A DNA stretch of 8,666 nt. Origin: Chamaesiphon sp. Lineage in GTDB: Bacteria; Cyanobacteriota; Cyanobacteriia; Cyanobacteriales; Chamaesiphonaceae. The stretch spans positions 1 to 8,666 of the forward strand of contig JAJAYU010000178.1 of assembly GCA_026786125.1 (NCBI GenBank), written 5' to 3'. Of this stretch, positions 1 to 7,106 are shown piece after piece (positions within the stretch are counted from its first letter, which is position 1; the number at the start of each line of letters is the position of its first letter). A model generated the notes under the pieces. That model was not told where the DNA came from. It made no database searches and worked only from the letters and a program-made list of their open reading frames with translations. The translations under genes and the position numbers were made by a program.

Positions 1-578
1 AACGCAATCGCGAACCGATTCTCGAAGTACAGCACCAAGTATTGCCACCCACCGGAACGATCCTCGAAATTTCCAGCGGTACGGGCGAACACGCCATGTT
101 CATGGCTCCCCAACTCGCCCCGCGCTATTGGCTCCCCTCAGATCCCAATTCCGATGCGAGAGCTAGCATCACCGCATGGCAACAGTCCGCACCATGCGAT
201 AATATGTATCCCCCGATCGATCTCGATGCCAGTAGTGACCAGTGGTTGGTAGAATCAAAACAGCCAATTACCGCAATTGTGAATATTAACATGATTCATA
301 TTGCGCCTCGATCGGCTTATCTGGGGCTATTTGCCGGAGCCAGTCGCATTCTTCCTGGTGGTGGTATCTTGTATCTATATGGCCCGTTTAAGCAAGCTGG
401 AGTCCATACAGCCCCAAGTAATGCCGCTTTTGATCAGAGTCTGCGGAGTCAGAATCCAGAGTGGGGCGTGCGAGATTTAGCAGAGATCACTGCTGTCGCT
501 CACAGTCATAATTTAACGCTACAACAAGTCTATCCAATGCCTGCAAATAATCTTTCGGTTGTGTTCAAAAATGTCTAA
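1..578 (+). CDS. DUF938 family, class I SAM-dependent methyltransferase-like protein (5' partial)
   Basis: The reading frame is open from the first base: codons from position 3 read RNREPILEV, which matches the usual DUF938 N-terminus (Q-R-N-R-E-P-I-L), so only about ten residues should lie outside the window. The next stretch, LEISSGTGEHA, is the glycine-rich SAM-binding motif I of a Rossmann-fold methyltransferase. Further on come LPSDPN, an acidic region around IDLDAS, and INMIHIAP, all familiar DUF938 blocks. The visible part is about 191 codons, close to the roughly 200-residue family length, so the gene looks intact. The substrate of the family is not established, and methyltransferase activity is inferred from the fold. 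Its stop codon lies inside the start of the helicase gene, which suggests co-transcription and perhaps translational coupling. TTG at 42 could be taken as a start but lies inside the conserved domain. Confidence 0.88.
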   Translation, partial: RNREPILEVQHQVLPPTGTILEISSGTGEHAMFMAPQLAPRYWLPSDPNSDARASITAWQQSAPCDNMYPPIDLDASSDQWLVESKQPITAIVNINMIHIAPRSAYLGLFAGASRILPGGGILYLYGPFKQAGVHTAPSNAAFDQSLRSQNPEWGVRDLAEITAVAHSHNLTLQQVYPMPANNLSVVFKNV

Positions 579-2913
579 CACCGATTTTCTCGCTCATCTT
601 AATCCCTCCCAACGACGTTCCGTCGAGCATTATTGTGGAGCCTTATTAGTAGTCGCTGGTGCTGGTAGTGGCAAAACTCGCGCACTTACCTATCGCATCG
701 CTAATTTAATTCGCACCCATCGCGTCGATCCATCGCATATTTTAGCAGTCACTTTTACCAATAAAGCTGCGAAGGAAATGCGATCGAGAATCGAGCTATT
801 ATTTGCCCAGCAACAAGCAGAGTTAAAGTTTGGTAAAGCTTGGGGTGCATTAGATGAGTATCAACAAACTCAAATGCGATCGCATATTTACAAGACGATT
901 ATCAAAGATCTTTGGGTTGGGACGTTCCACGGTTTATTTAGCAAGGTATTGCGGTTTGATATCGAGAAATACCAGGATGATAAAGGGCGCACCTGGAATA
1001 AGAATTTCTCAATCTTTGATGATGCTGACTGTCAGGGATTGGTTAAACAAATTGTCATCAAGCAGTTAGATTTGGACGACAAAAAATTTGATCCGCGATC
1101 GGTACGTTATGCAATTAGTACTGCCAAGAATAAAGGTTTGTCTCCTGATGAATACGCCAGAGAGCAAAATGACTACAAAGGACGGGTAATTGCCGATGTG
1201 TACAAGCATTACCAAGATGCCCTCTGTGCGAACAACGCGCTCGACTTTGACGATCTATTATTAGTTCCCGTTCAGCTATTTCGCCAGAATGCTCAAGTTT
1301 TAGATTATTGGCATCGCAAATTTAGACATATATTAGTCGATGAATATCAGGATACCAATCGGACTCAATACGATCTAATTCAGCTTTTAGTTACTAATGG
1401 CGTAGATAGCAAAACCTTCGATGCTTGGGAACATCGATCGATCTTTGTGGTAGGCGATGCCGATCAATCAATTTATTCCTTTAGAGCTGCTGACTTCACA
1501 ATTCTGATGAATTTTCAGGATGATTTTGGTGATAGTAAAGCAGATGATCTGACCGAAACAATGGTCAAGCTAGAAGAAAACTATCGATCGCGAGCGAACA
1601 TCTTAGCAGCAGCCAATCATCTAATTCAAAAAAACACCCAACGGATTGATAAAATCTTAGTTGCGACCCGTGGTGAAGGTGAGCCAATATTTCTCTATAC
1701 GGCTGATAACGAGATTGATGAAGCAGAATTTCTAGTCAGCCAAATTCGGAAACTATTGCGCGAAAATCCTGAACTAAATCATGGTAATTTTGCAGCCCTC
1801 TATCGCACCAATGCTCAATCGCGACCGATCGAGGATGCCTTTGTCCGCGCCCAAATACCATATACAATTGTGGGTGGACTCAAGTTCTACGATCGCCGCG
1901 AAGTTAAAGATATTGTCGCTTATATGCGGGCAATTGCCAATCCGAGCGATACAGTTAGTTTGCTGCGGGTAATTAATACTCCCCGCCGTGGTGTCGGACA
2001 AACTACCATCGATAATCTCCAAAATGCTGCTCATCAATTAGGTGTGCCCCTATGGGAAATTCTTAATGATGATACTTCTGTAAAAACTGTTGCTGGCAGA
2101 TCTTCAAAAGGCGTACTAGCATTTGCCGAGATTATTAATAAATGGCGCGGTGAAATCGAAACTCGTCCAGTTGTCGAGATAGTCACTGGGATTATTGAAG
2201 ATACTGGCTACGTTACCGAATTACAAACCCAAGGCACAGATGAAGCTCTAGACCGCGTTCAAAACATCCAAGAACTAGTCAATGCTACCATCCAATTTCA
2301 AGAAGAAAATGAAACACCTAGCTTAGAGAATTATCTAGCGAGTGCTGCCCTAAGTTCAGATTTAGATAATCTCCAAGAAGGCAAAGAAGCCGTATCCCTG
2401 ATGACCTTACATGCCTCCAAAGGACTAGAATTTCCAATCGTCTTTCTCGTCGGCTTAGAAGCAGGATTATTCCCCAGTTATCGCTCATTAAACGATCCCT
2501 TAGCTGTCGAAGAAGAACGGAGATTATGTTATGTCGGCATCACCCGCGCCGAAGAAATGCTCTACCTCTCCCACGCCCGCGAACGTCGCTTATATGGAAA
2601 TAGAGAACCTGCTGTTCGATCGCAATTTATCGGTGAACTCCCGCCAGAATTAATCAATAGTAATCTTCGGACTAAAGTTAAAGGTCAAACCACTGGCAAA
2701 GCCCTGCAAAAAGAACCGAAAACGGTTGGGACTGTAACTAGTCAGACAACAGGCTGGCGAGTTGGAGATCGAGTGATTCATCGCGGTTTTGGCGTAGGTC
2801 AGATTTCCCATGTATTTGGAGATGGCAATAAACAATCTGTTGCCATCAAGTTTCCCAACCTCGGTCAAAAAATCGTCGATCCCAAAACTGCTGGATTACA
2901 GAAAATCGAGTAA
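571..2913 (+). CDS. pcrA: ATP-dependent DNA helicase, UvrD/PcrA type (SF1A, 3'-5')
   Basis: Full-length 780-residue superfamily 1A helicase, an ATP-driven 3'-5' DNA translocase that acts in repair, replication restart and removal of protein from DNA. All motifs are present: Q motif LNPSQRRSVEH (Q14), Walker A GAGSGKT (30-36), Ia AVTFTNKAA (from 59), Ib TFHG (118), Walker B DEYQDT (257-262), III GDADQSIYSFRA (from 295), IV ENYRS (from about 336), V LHASKGLEF (from 613) and VI LCYVGITRAEE (652-662). Residues 729-780, rich in V-G-D-R-V-x-H-x-x-F-G-x-G, form the C-terminal Tudor-like domain that binds RNA polymerase in PcrA. Between motifs Ia and Ib there are about 29 more residues than in Geobacillus PcrA, a glutamine-rich stretch (about 80-110) that I associate with cyanobacterial homologues. 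I chose ATG 571 because it gives the standard N-terminus; it overlaps the upstream gene by 8 bases and has no clear Shine-Dalgarno sequence. UvrD and PcrA are hard to separate by sequence alone. Confidence 0.95.
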   Translation: MSNTDFLAHLNPSQRRSVEHYCGALLVVAGAGSGKTRALTYRIANLIRTHRVDPSHILAVTFTNKAAKEMRSRIELLFAQQQAELKFGKAWGALDEYQQTQMRSHIYKTIIKDLWVGTFHGLFSKVLRFDIEKYQDDKGRTWNKNFSIFDDADCQGLVKQIVIKQLDLDDKKFDPRSVRYAISTAKNKGLSPDEYAREQNDYKGRVIADVYKHYQDALCANNALDFDDLLLVPVQLFRQNAQVLDYWHRKFRHILVDEYQDTNRTQYDLIQLLVTNGVDSKTFDAWEHRSIFVVGDADQSIYSFRAADFTILMNFQDDFGDSKADDLTETMVKLEENYRSRANILAAANHLIQKNTQRIDKILVATRGEGEPIFLYTADNEIDEAEFLVSQIRKLLRENPELNHGNFAALYRTNAQSRPIEDAFVRAQIPYTIVGGLKFYDRREVKDIVAYMRAIANPSDTVSLLRVINTPRRGVGQTTIDNLQNAAHQLGVPLWEILNDDTSVKTVAGRSSKGVLAFAEIINKWRGEIETRPVVEIVTGIIEDTGYVTELQTQGTDEALDRVQNIQELVNATIQFQEENETPSLENYLASAALSSDLDNLQEGKEAVSLMTLHASKGLEFPIVFLVGLEAGLFPSYRSLNDPLAVEEERRLCYVGITRAEEMLYLSHARERRLYGNREPAVRSQFIGELPPELINSNLRTKVKGQTTGKALQKEPKTVGTVTSQTTGWRVGDRVIHRGFGVGQISHVFGDGNKQSVAIKFPNLGQKIVDPKTAGLQKIE

Positions 2914-2974
2914 TAATCCCTGTCCGCCGATCCCCTAGCTTAAAAACATTGGAGTATTCAGAACCCAATACGGT

Positions 2975-3000
2975 AAGCGCAAAGCGCAGGCTTCGCCAAC
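2975..3000. repeat. Short intergenic repeat element, copy 1
   Basis: This GC-rich patch in the pcrA-bioB gap contains GCGC-AAA-GCGC (2977-2987) followed by AGGCTTCGCCAAC (2988-3000). The last 13 bases recur with one mismatch at 4818-4830. Short self-complementary GGC/GCC elements of this look are common between cyanobacterial genes. No function can be read from it. Confidence 0.5.
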
Positions 3001-3053
3001 GGTTAAGTGAATATTTGTTCTATTTTTAGTCCGCGAAGGTTTGGGTTGGATTT

Positions 3054-3062
3054 TGTGATAAT
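3054..3062 (+). promoter_or_regulatory. Candidate extended -10 promoter of bioB
   Basis: TGT-GATAAT matches an extended -10 (TGn followed by five of six bases of TATAAT). It lies 37 bases before the bioB ATG, giving a leader of about 30 nt. No good -35 hexamer is found at the usual distance, so this rests on the extended -10 alone. No biotin repressor operator was recognised. Confidence 0.3.
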
Positions 3063-3099
3063 ATCAACGTTTGCCAAAGCAATATAGACCATAAGTTTG

Positions 3100-4107
3100 A
3101 TGTTATTTACCACACCCACCTGGAGCAGCCTTGCCGATCGATCTTTAGCTGGAGAGATATTGACCAGAGATGAGGCTCTCTCTGTGCTTGAGGCAAAGGA
3201 TGAGGTGTTGTTGGATCAGATTGCCGCAGCTCATCGTGTCCGCCGTCACTATTGGGGTAATCGAGTTAGGCTGCATTATTTATTAAATGCCCAGAGCGGG
3301 ATGTGTCCAGAGGATTGTCACTACTGCTCCCAATCAAAAATCTCCACCGCCGAGATTGAGAAATATCCACTGATGGCGCAGTCCAAGATTCTAGATGCAG
3401 CCAAACGCGCCTCTGAACTCAAGGCTGGCACTTTTTGCATGGTGATTTCTGGTCGATCGCCTAATGAAGCCACTTTTGGTAAGGTATTAGAAGCAGTGCG
3501 GGAAGTCAAGGCAAACTACGATCTGAAAGTTTGTGCTTGCTTGGGCTTATTAAGCGCGGAGCAAACCCACCGACTCGCCGAGGCTGGAGTCGATCGAGTC
3601 AATCATAACCTCAATACGTCCGAAACCAATCACGCTAATATTGCTACTACCCACACATATACCGATCGAGTTGAGACAGTCAAAAATGTCCATGCAGCAG
3701 GTATCACCACCTGTTCTGGGGGGATTCTGGGGATGGGCGAGTCAAATGACGATGTGATCGATTTAGCCCTGTCCCTGCGGGAATTAGGCGTGACTAGCGT
3801 ACCGCTAAATTTTTTGATGCCGATTCCTGGCACTAAGTTTGCAGATGTTAAACGATTAACACCTCAGCAGTGTTTACGCATCCTCTGTTTATTCCGGTTG
3901 TTATTACCCTCCCAAGAAATTCGGATTGCTGGTGGACGCGAAGTACATTTACGATCGCTCCAACCCTTGGGATTGTATGTTGCAAATTCGATTTTTGTCG
4001 GCGATTACCTCACCACCCCAGGACAGTCGGCTACTCAGGATTGGGATATAATTTCTGATATGGGATTTGTCTTAGAAGCTGCTGATGGCTCTGCTATAAG
4101 TCAATAG
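3100..4107 (+). CDS. bioB: Biotin synthase (radical SAM)
   Basis: BioB inserts sulfur into dethiobiotin, the last step of biotin synthesis, as a cytosolic homodimer carrying one [4Fe-4S] and one [2Fe-2S] cluster. The radical-SAM motif is CPEDCHYC (C69, C73, C76). By alignment in my head with E. coli BioB, the [2Fe-2S] ligands are also present: C113 in TFCMVISG, C145 in KVCACLG, C205 in [12 protein letters not shown], and R280 in IAGGREVHL. The glycine-rich SAM-binding segment GGILGMGE is intact. The sequence [17 protein letters not shown] is closer to the Bacillus-like BioB branch than to the E. coli form. Length is 335 residues, within the family norm. I prefer ATG 3100 to the adjacent TTG 3097; no strong Shine-Dalgarno is visible. 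No other biotin gene lies in the window, as is often the case in cyanobacteria, where the pathway genes are scattered. Confidence 0.96.
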   Translation: MLFTTPTWSSLADRSLAGEILTRDEALSVLEAKDEVLLDQIAAAHRVRRHYWGNRVRLHYLLNAQSGMCPEDCHYCSQSKISTAEIEKYPLMAQSKILDAAKRASELKAGTFCMVISGRSPNEATFGKVLEAVREVKANYDLKVCACLGLLSAEQTHRLAEAGVDRVNHNLNTSETNHANIATTHTYTDRVETVKNVHAAGITTCSGGILGMGESNDDVIDLALSLRELGVTSVPLNFLMPIPGTKFADVKRLTPQQCLRILCLFRLLLPSQEIRIAGGREVHLRSLQPLGLYVANSIFVGDYLTTPGQSATQDWDIISDMGFVLEAADGSAISQ

Positions 4108-4134
4108 AAATCAATTAATCTGTGCAGACTAAGG

Positions 4135-4151
4135 TTAGGAAAAATTCCTAA
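4135..4151. repeat. Short hairpin between bioB and the Uma2 gene
   Basis: TTAGGAA-AAA-TTCCTAA is a perfect 7-bp stem with a 3-nt loop, 28 bases after the bioB stop. It has no T-tract, so it is a weak candidate for a terminator or a transcript-end stabiliser separating bioB from the next gene. With such an AT-rich stem, chance occurrence is possible. Confidence 0.35.
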
Positions 4152-4171
4152 ATTTCCGATCTGTCCAATTT

Positions 4172-4176
4172 GGAGG
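4172..4176 (+). promoter_or_regulatory. Shine-Dalgarno of the Uma2-family gene
   Basis: GGAGG lies seven bases upstream of ATG 4184. It is the clearest ribosome binding site in the window and fixes the start of this gene; its neighbours lack comparable sites. Confidence 0.75.
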
Positions 4177-4183
4177 TTTAGCG

Positions 4184-4786
4184 ATGACAACTACTTCTCA
4201 ACCTAAAATCTTCACACTAGCAGAGTTTTTGGCAATGCCAGAAACCAAGCCAGCCAGTGAATTCATTGCTGGATTGATCGAACAAAAGCCCATGCCTCAA
4301 GGACAACATTCGCGGTTACAGCTCAAACTTTGCAACTTAGTAAATGATGTCGCTGAAGCTGCTGAAATTGCGATGGCACTACCCGAACTGCGCTGTACAT
4401 TTGGCGATCCTTTGGCGATTCACTCACCATTAGGTAAGAGATCGATTGTGCCTGATGTGGCAATATTTCGCTGGGAACGCATTCCGTTCGAGCCTGATGG
4501 TGATATTGCTAATGTGTTTGAAATTGCCCCCGACTGGACGATTGAAATCTTATCTCCCGATCAAAAAGACACCAAAGTAATTCGGAATATTTTACACTGC
4601 CTCAATCACGGTGCTAGTCTGGGCTGGCTGATTGATCCAGAAGAACGAATCATCCTATCGTTCCCAGCGAATCAAAGTCCCGTGGAGTTATCAGGTAGTA
4701 ATCGATTACCCGTTTTGGCTGGGCTAGATTTGAGCATTACTGTCGATGATATTTTTGGTTTATTACGGAGTCCAGGCAAGTTATGA
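4184..4786 (+). CDS. Uma2 family (DUF820) PD-(D/E)XK nuclease-like protein
   Basis: This 200-residue protein has the block order of the Uma2/DUF820 family, which adopts a restriction-endonuclease-like fold. It opens with TLAEFLAMPE, then EFIAGLIEQKPMP (residues 26-38), then VPDVAIF with the candidate metal-binding D91, WTIEILSP with E121, and GWLIDPEERII (147-157). The usual block is D/E-x-x-x-K-x-x-x-Y after EILSP; here it reads DTKVIRNILHCLNHG, so the basic and tyrosine positions are not canonical. The family is greatly expanded in cyanobacteria. A nuclease role is inferred from fold, and the biological role is unknown. It follows bioB after 76 bases on the same strand, but a hairpin lies between them and it has its own strong ribosome binding site, so a functional link to biotin is unlikely. 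Confidence 0.88.
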   Translation: MTTTSQPKIFTLAEFLAMPETKPASEFIAGLIEQKPMPQGQHSRLQLKLCNLVNDVAEAAEIAMALPELRCTFGDPLAIHSPLGKRSIVPDVAIFRWERIPFEPDGDIANVFEIAPDWTIEILSPDQKDTKVIRNILHCLNHGASLGWLIDPEERIILSFPANQSPVELSGSNRLPVLAGLDLSITVDDIFGLLRSPGKL

Positions 4787-4795
4787 GTTGAGCCT

Positions 4796-4845
4796 GTTGG
4801 GTTGTCTCCTGAAGGAGAGGCTCCGCCAACATTCTTCAACCCAAC
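4796..4845. repeat. 9-bp inverted repeat enclosing a repeat element (copy 2)
   Basis: GTTGGGTTG (4796-4804) and CAACCCAAC (4837-4845) are perfect complements. The 32-base interior holds a second hairpin, TCTCC-TGAA-GGAGA (4805-4818), and then AGGCTCCGCCAAC (4818-4830), a 12 of 13 match to the element at 2988-3000. It begins ten bases after the Uma2 stop and lies between convergent genes, so its transcript could act as a terminator or stabiliser in both directions. There is no T-tract. Confidence 0.55.
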
Positions 4846-4871
4846 CTACAGATCTACAGATCTGTTCAGGT
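4844..4871. repeat. Inverted and direct repeat in the convergent gap
   Basis: ACAGATCT (4848-4855) and AGATCTGT (4858-4865) form a perfect 8-bp inverted repeat, extended by ACCT (4844-4847) and AGGT (4868-4871) across a 2-base bulge. The same bases also read as a direct repeat of TACAGATC (4847-4854, 4855-4862). A competing pair, TTCAGGTA (4865-4872) with TACCTGAA (4896-4903), reaches into the last codons of the DUF3352 gene, so several folds are mutually exclusive. A role at the 3' end of the two convergent transcripts is likely but not shown. Confidence 0.45.
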
Positions 4872-4889
4872 AATCTCTAGCTAATACAT

Positions 4890-6542
4890 TTATTCTACCT
4901 GAAACAACAGCGTGATCCGTTGGATTCCAGCTTCGACATATCTGCTCAAACTGATATTTGGTAATCCAGCAAAGATGCCATCGCTGAATGATTTTACTAG
5001 AGGCTGTTCCTGTAATTGTGTTGGTAATAGTTGCTTAATTGTTTGCCATTTACCATAGAGATAGCCAGTTTCAGTCGCTGTTAATAGATTAGCTCCGTGC
5101 TGATATCGATCGCTATCCAAGATTGACTGCTGTTCGATCGCTTTGAGTGTAGCATCCATTGCTGGGACAGAGCTGGCAAAAATTGTGTATTTGTCACCAA
5201 TATTTGTATGCACACCAGCAACTTCAGCGATCAGTCGAGCGGTATTTGAGGTGGTTTCTGTCACCAGTTTTGTCCAGCCGATTACCTGTTTTTCTTGCCA
5301 GGGGAGCAGCCCGACATTATAGCCAGCAAGACTAGCTATTCGATCTAAATAACCGATTGCCTCATCTACTCGTTCTGGCTGGGTACGTTCGGCGATGAAC
5401 ATCCAATCAGTGGTAGTTTGAGTCGGATTGGGAATGGCTGCGAGGGCATACTCACCTGTTGTCCAACTGAAGATATTTTCAGTTAAGTTGATACTTAATT
5501 GGTTGCCAATTGTGGTGATGTTTTGATCGAGTGTAGGCGTTAAAGATTTAATTTCTGGCAAAATAGTCGCTAATTGCTGTTGCCAATGGGCTAAATCTGT
5601 ACCTGCGATCGCAATGTTACTCTGACGGGGCAAATATTTGAGTGTATTAACTAATTTGGGCGGGGTTGGGTTTGATATTGGCTCTACAATTGTGGGATCA
5701 GGGGTGGTAGGGTACAGTGATAAGTCAGCGATTAAACCTTGTCGATCGACTCCGATATTGATCCCAGCTACTGGATATTTTTCGCCAGCTCCTTTGCCGA
5801 GCCAATGTTTCAAGTCTGGTAAACGAGCGTAGCCAATGCCGATTTTATGGTGACTATTGGCGGCGACTACCTGCTGGTAATCTGGATTGTCGAGGAGACT
5901 CAGACGAGGCGTTTGGAGATTATCGATCGCTTCCCGTAAGACTTTGGGATGATTAGCAAAGAGGATATATCGATCGCCGACAATTGCACTAGTGATTTTG
6001 TCTCGACGATTATCCGCAAGTTTTACGCCTTGATAGGTTTCAATTTTTAATCTGTCTGCTGCAATTTGTTGATCCCACCAAGCCTGAATAATCCGACTGC
6101 TAGCTTCGGGATTACGACTGGTTAAGACGGCTAAATATCCAGGTTGAGAGCCATTTTGAGGTAATCGATCAAAATCTAGATCTGTAATCGCAACGGTGAT
6201 CTCTTCACCCAACCACGGTGCGATTTCCCGTCGATAATTCAAATCTAATCGATCGCCAAGTTGCTGTTGCCATTTTTTGATCGCATGGCGAGCGGTGCTT
6301 TGGTTCGCCCTTGGTGTCGCCAGACTGTTTAAATTTACCAGTTCATCAACATTTGCGATCAGCGAAATTGCTGCTGGTGCATCTTTGGGGACAAAGATGG
6401 CTGATGCTGGCGGTTGTGGCTGATTTCGATCCAGGAGTCGGATCGATCGATGTACCGACACCCAGCCATAGGCATTTGTCCCCACTACGAGCAAGGAAAT
6501 AATTCCGACGATGATTGCAATAATCAGAGATCTTGATTTCAT
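4890..6542 (-). CDS. DUF3352 domain protein, membrane-anchored
   Basis: This 550-residue protein starts with a short basic N-terminus and one hydrophobic helix (about residues 6-27) that should act as an uncleaved signal anchor, leaving the bulk outside the cytoplasm. The block ASAIFVPKDAPAAISL (46-61) is the characteristic opening of DUF3352 proteins, which are common in cyanobacteria and have no established function. The body is a visible two-fold repeat. VPKDAPAAISLIANVDEL (51-68) parallels LPRQSNIAIAGTDLAHW (304-320); APWLGEEITVAI (108-119) parallels FSWTTGEYALAAI (358-370); VGDRYILFANHP (188-199) parallels IGDKYTIFASSVP (448-460). No catalytic motif is apparent. The gene converges on the Uma2 gene and is divergent from the GH32-like gene. 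ATG 6542 gives the membrane anchor directly; no strong Shine-Dalgarno precedes it. Confidence 0.85.
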   Translation of the reverse strand: MKSRSLIIAIIVGIISLLVVGTNAYGWVSVHRSIRLLDRNQPQPPASAIFVPKDAPAAISLIANVDELVNLNSLATPRANQSTARHAIKKWQQQLGDRLDLNYRREIAPWLGEEITVAITDLDFDRLPQNGSQPGYLAVLTSRNPEASSRIIQAWWDQQIAADRLKIETYQGVKLADNRRDKITSAIVGDRYILFANHPKVLREAIDNLQTPRLSLLDNPDYQQVVAANSHHKIGIGYARLPDLKHWLGKGAGEKYPVAGINIGVDRQGLIADLSLYPTTPDPTIVEPISNPTPPKLVNTLKYLPRQSNIAIAGTDLAHWQQQLATILPEIKSLTPTLDQNITTIGNQLSINLTENIFSWTTGEYALAAIPNPTQTTTDWMFIAERTQPERVDEAIGYLDRIASLAGYNVGLLPWQEKQVIGWTKLVTETTSNTARLIAEVAGVHTNIGDKYTIFASSVPAMDATLKAIEQQSILDSDRYQHGANLLTATETGYLYGKWQTIKQLLPTQLQEQPLVKSFSDGIFAGLPNISLSRYVEAGIQRITLLFQVE

Positions 6543-6636
6543 TCAGTTTGTCCCGATGTCTCTCAGCATCCATCCATTGTGACTGAGAATTGTGAGCGGG
6601 TGGGGTAAGTGGTTCGCTTGAGTAGCCAAAACCTAA

Positions 6637-6665
6637 TTTAAAAATCGATCGCTTCCGTCGGTCAA
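6637..6665 (-). promoter_or_regulatory. Candidate sigma-70 promoter of the DUF3352 gene
   Basis: On the minus strand TTGACC (6665-6660, five of six matches to TTGACA) is followed after exactly 17 bases by TTTAAA (6642-6637, four of six matches to TATAAT). It would give a leader of about 90 nt before ATG 6542. The spacer itself contains a CGATCG site. The match is good but not exceptional for AT-rich DNA. Confidence 0.35.
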
Positions 6666-7010
6666 TTGGGTATCCTAAAAATATCTAGATTTTCCGCTTA
6701 CTGGCGGACACATCTGTCATCATTAATTACTAATTTAGGATTGATCCAAATATTGATTTTTATATTTACAAATAATTTTCAATATGTGGTAGAAGTGAAT
6801 AGGTAAATTAGTTTTAAGCTTTTTGGTTGATGAGTACAAATACTTATTAAATTACTACAATCGCCTAAATGACGGATTGACTAAATATAGTGAAAGTCGC
6901 AAGATAAAATTTCAACAGAACTTGAAACTTATTGACCTGAAATCAATCATTATTCTTAAGCTGAATAATTGGTGAGCCGTGCCTGCGATCCCATTGCTAC
7001 GCTCCATTGT

Positions 7011-7054
7011 TGCAGTCAAAAATTCTTGCCCTATTCGCAAGAAACTTGACTGCA
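7011..7054. repeat. Strong interrupted hairpin upstream of the GH32-like gene
   Basis: TGCAGTCAA (7011-7019) pairs with TTGACTGCA (7046-7054), and TTCTTGC (7023-7029) pairs with GCAAGAA (7037-7043), leaving an internal loop of AAA opposite AC and a 7-nt apical loop (CCTATTC). That is 16 paired bases in 44. It ends 52 bases before ATG 7107. It could be a leader hairpin, an attenuator, part of a small RNA or a palindromic repeat. The right arm also contains TTGACT, which could be a -35 box, though no good -10 follows. There is only a weak TTTT after it. Confidence 0.55.
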
Positions 7055-7106
7055 CTCATTTTGTAATGAATTAACCATCCAATCTTGAATTTTGAATTGG
7101 TAGAAA

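Larger units (their letters stand above)
6543..7106. other. Large divergent intergenic region
   Basis: No gene is supported in these 564 bases. The part next to DUF3352 holds a candidate promoter for that gene. From about 6710 to 6970 the DNA is markedly AT-rich and contains scattered TTGAC hexamers (6877, 6932) without matching -10 boxes at proper spacing. A small hairpin, TCCGC-TTACTG-GCGGA, lies at 6693-6708. From about 6974 to 7010 base composition switches to a GC-richer patch with CCATTG twice (6991, 7004), followed at once by the strong hairpin at 7011-7054. I see no tRNA-like or known RNA fold. Confidence 0.6.

Noticed and set aside
42..44. TTG as the start of the DUF938 gene
   Set aside because: The frame is open to the window edge and the upstream codons encode the conserved family N-terminus, so the gene begins outside the window.
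559..561. TTG as the start of the helicase, four codons upstream of ATG
   Set aside because: ATG 571 gives the normal N-terminus and the usual short overlap; TTG 559 has no supporting ribosome binding site.
854..1069. Open frame of 71 codons inside the helicase gene
   Set aside because: It lies in another frame of a complete, fully conserved pcrA and has no family resemblance; the same holds for the small frames at 1774-2037, 1781-1972 and 2650-2868.
4184..4786. Uma2-family gene as a mobile-element or restriction-system component
   Set aside because: No transposase, terminal inverted repeats, target duplication or methyltransferase partner lies nearby; the family is simply abundant in cyanobacteria.
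6877..6910. TTGACT plus TAAAAT as a promoter in the intergenic region
   Set aside because: The spacing is 22 bases, too long for sigma-70, and the alternative hexamers at correct spacing match poorly.
6971..7060. A tRNA or known riboswitch in the structured region
   Set aside because: No cloverleaf, no T-arm consensus and no recognisable aptamer core; only the single interrupted hairpin is supported.
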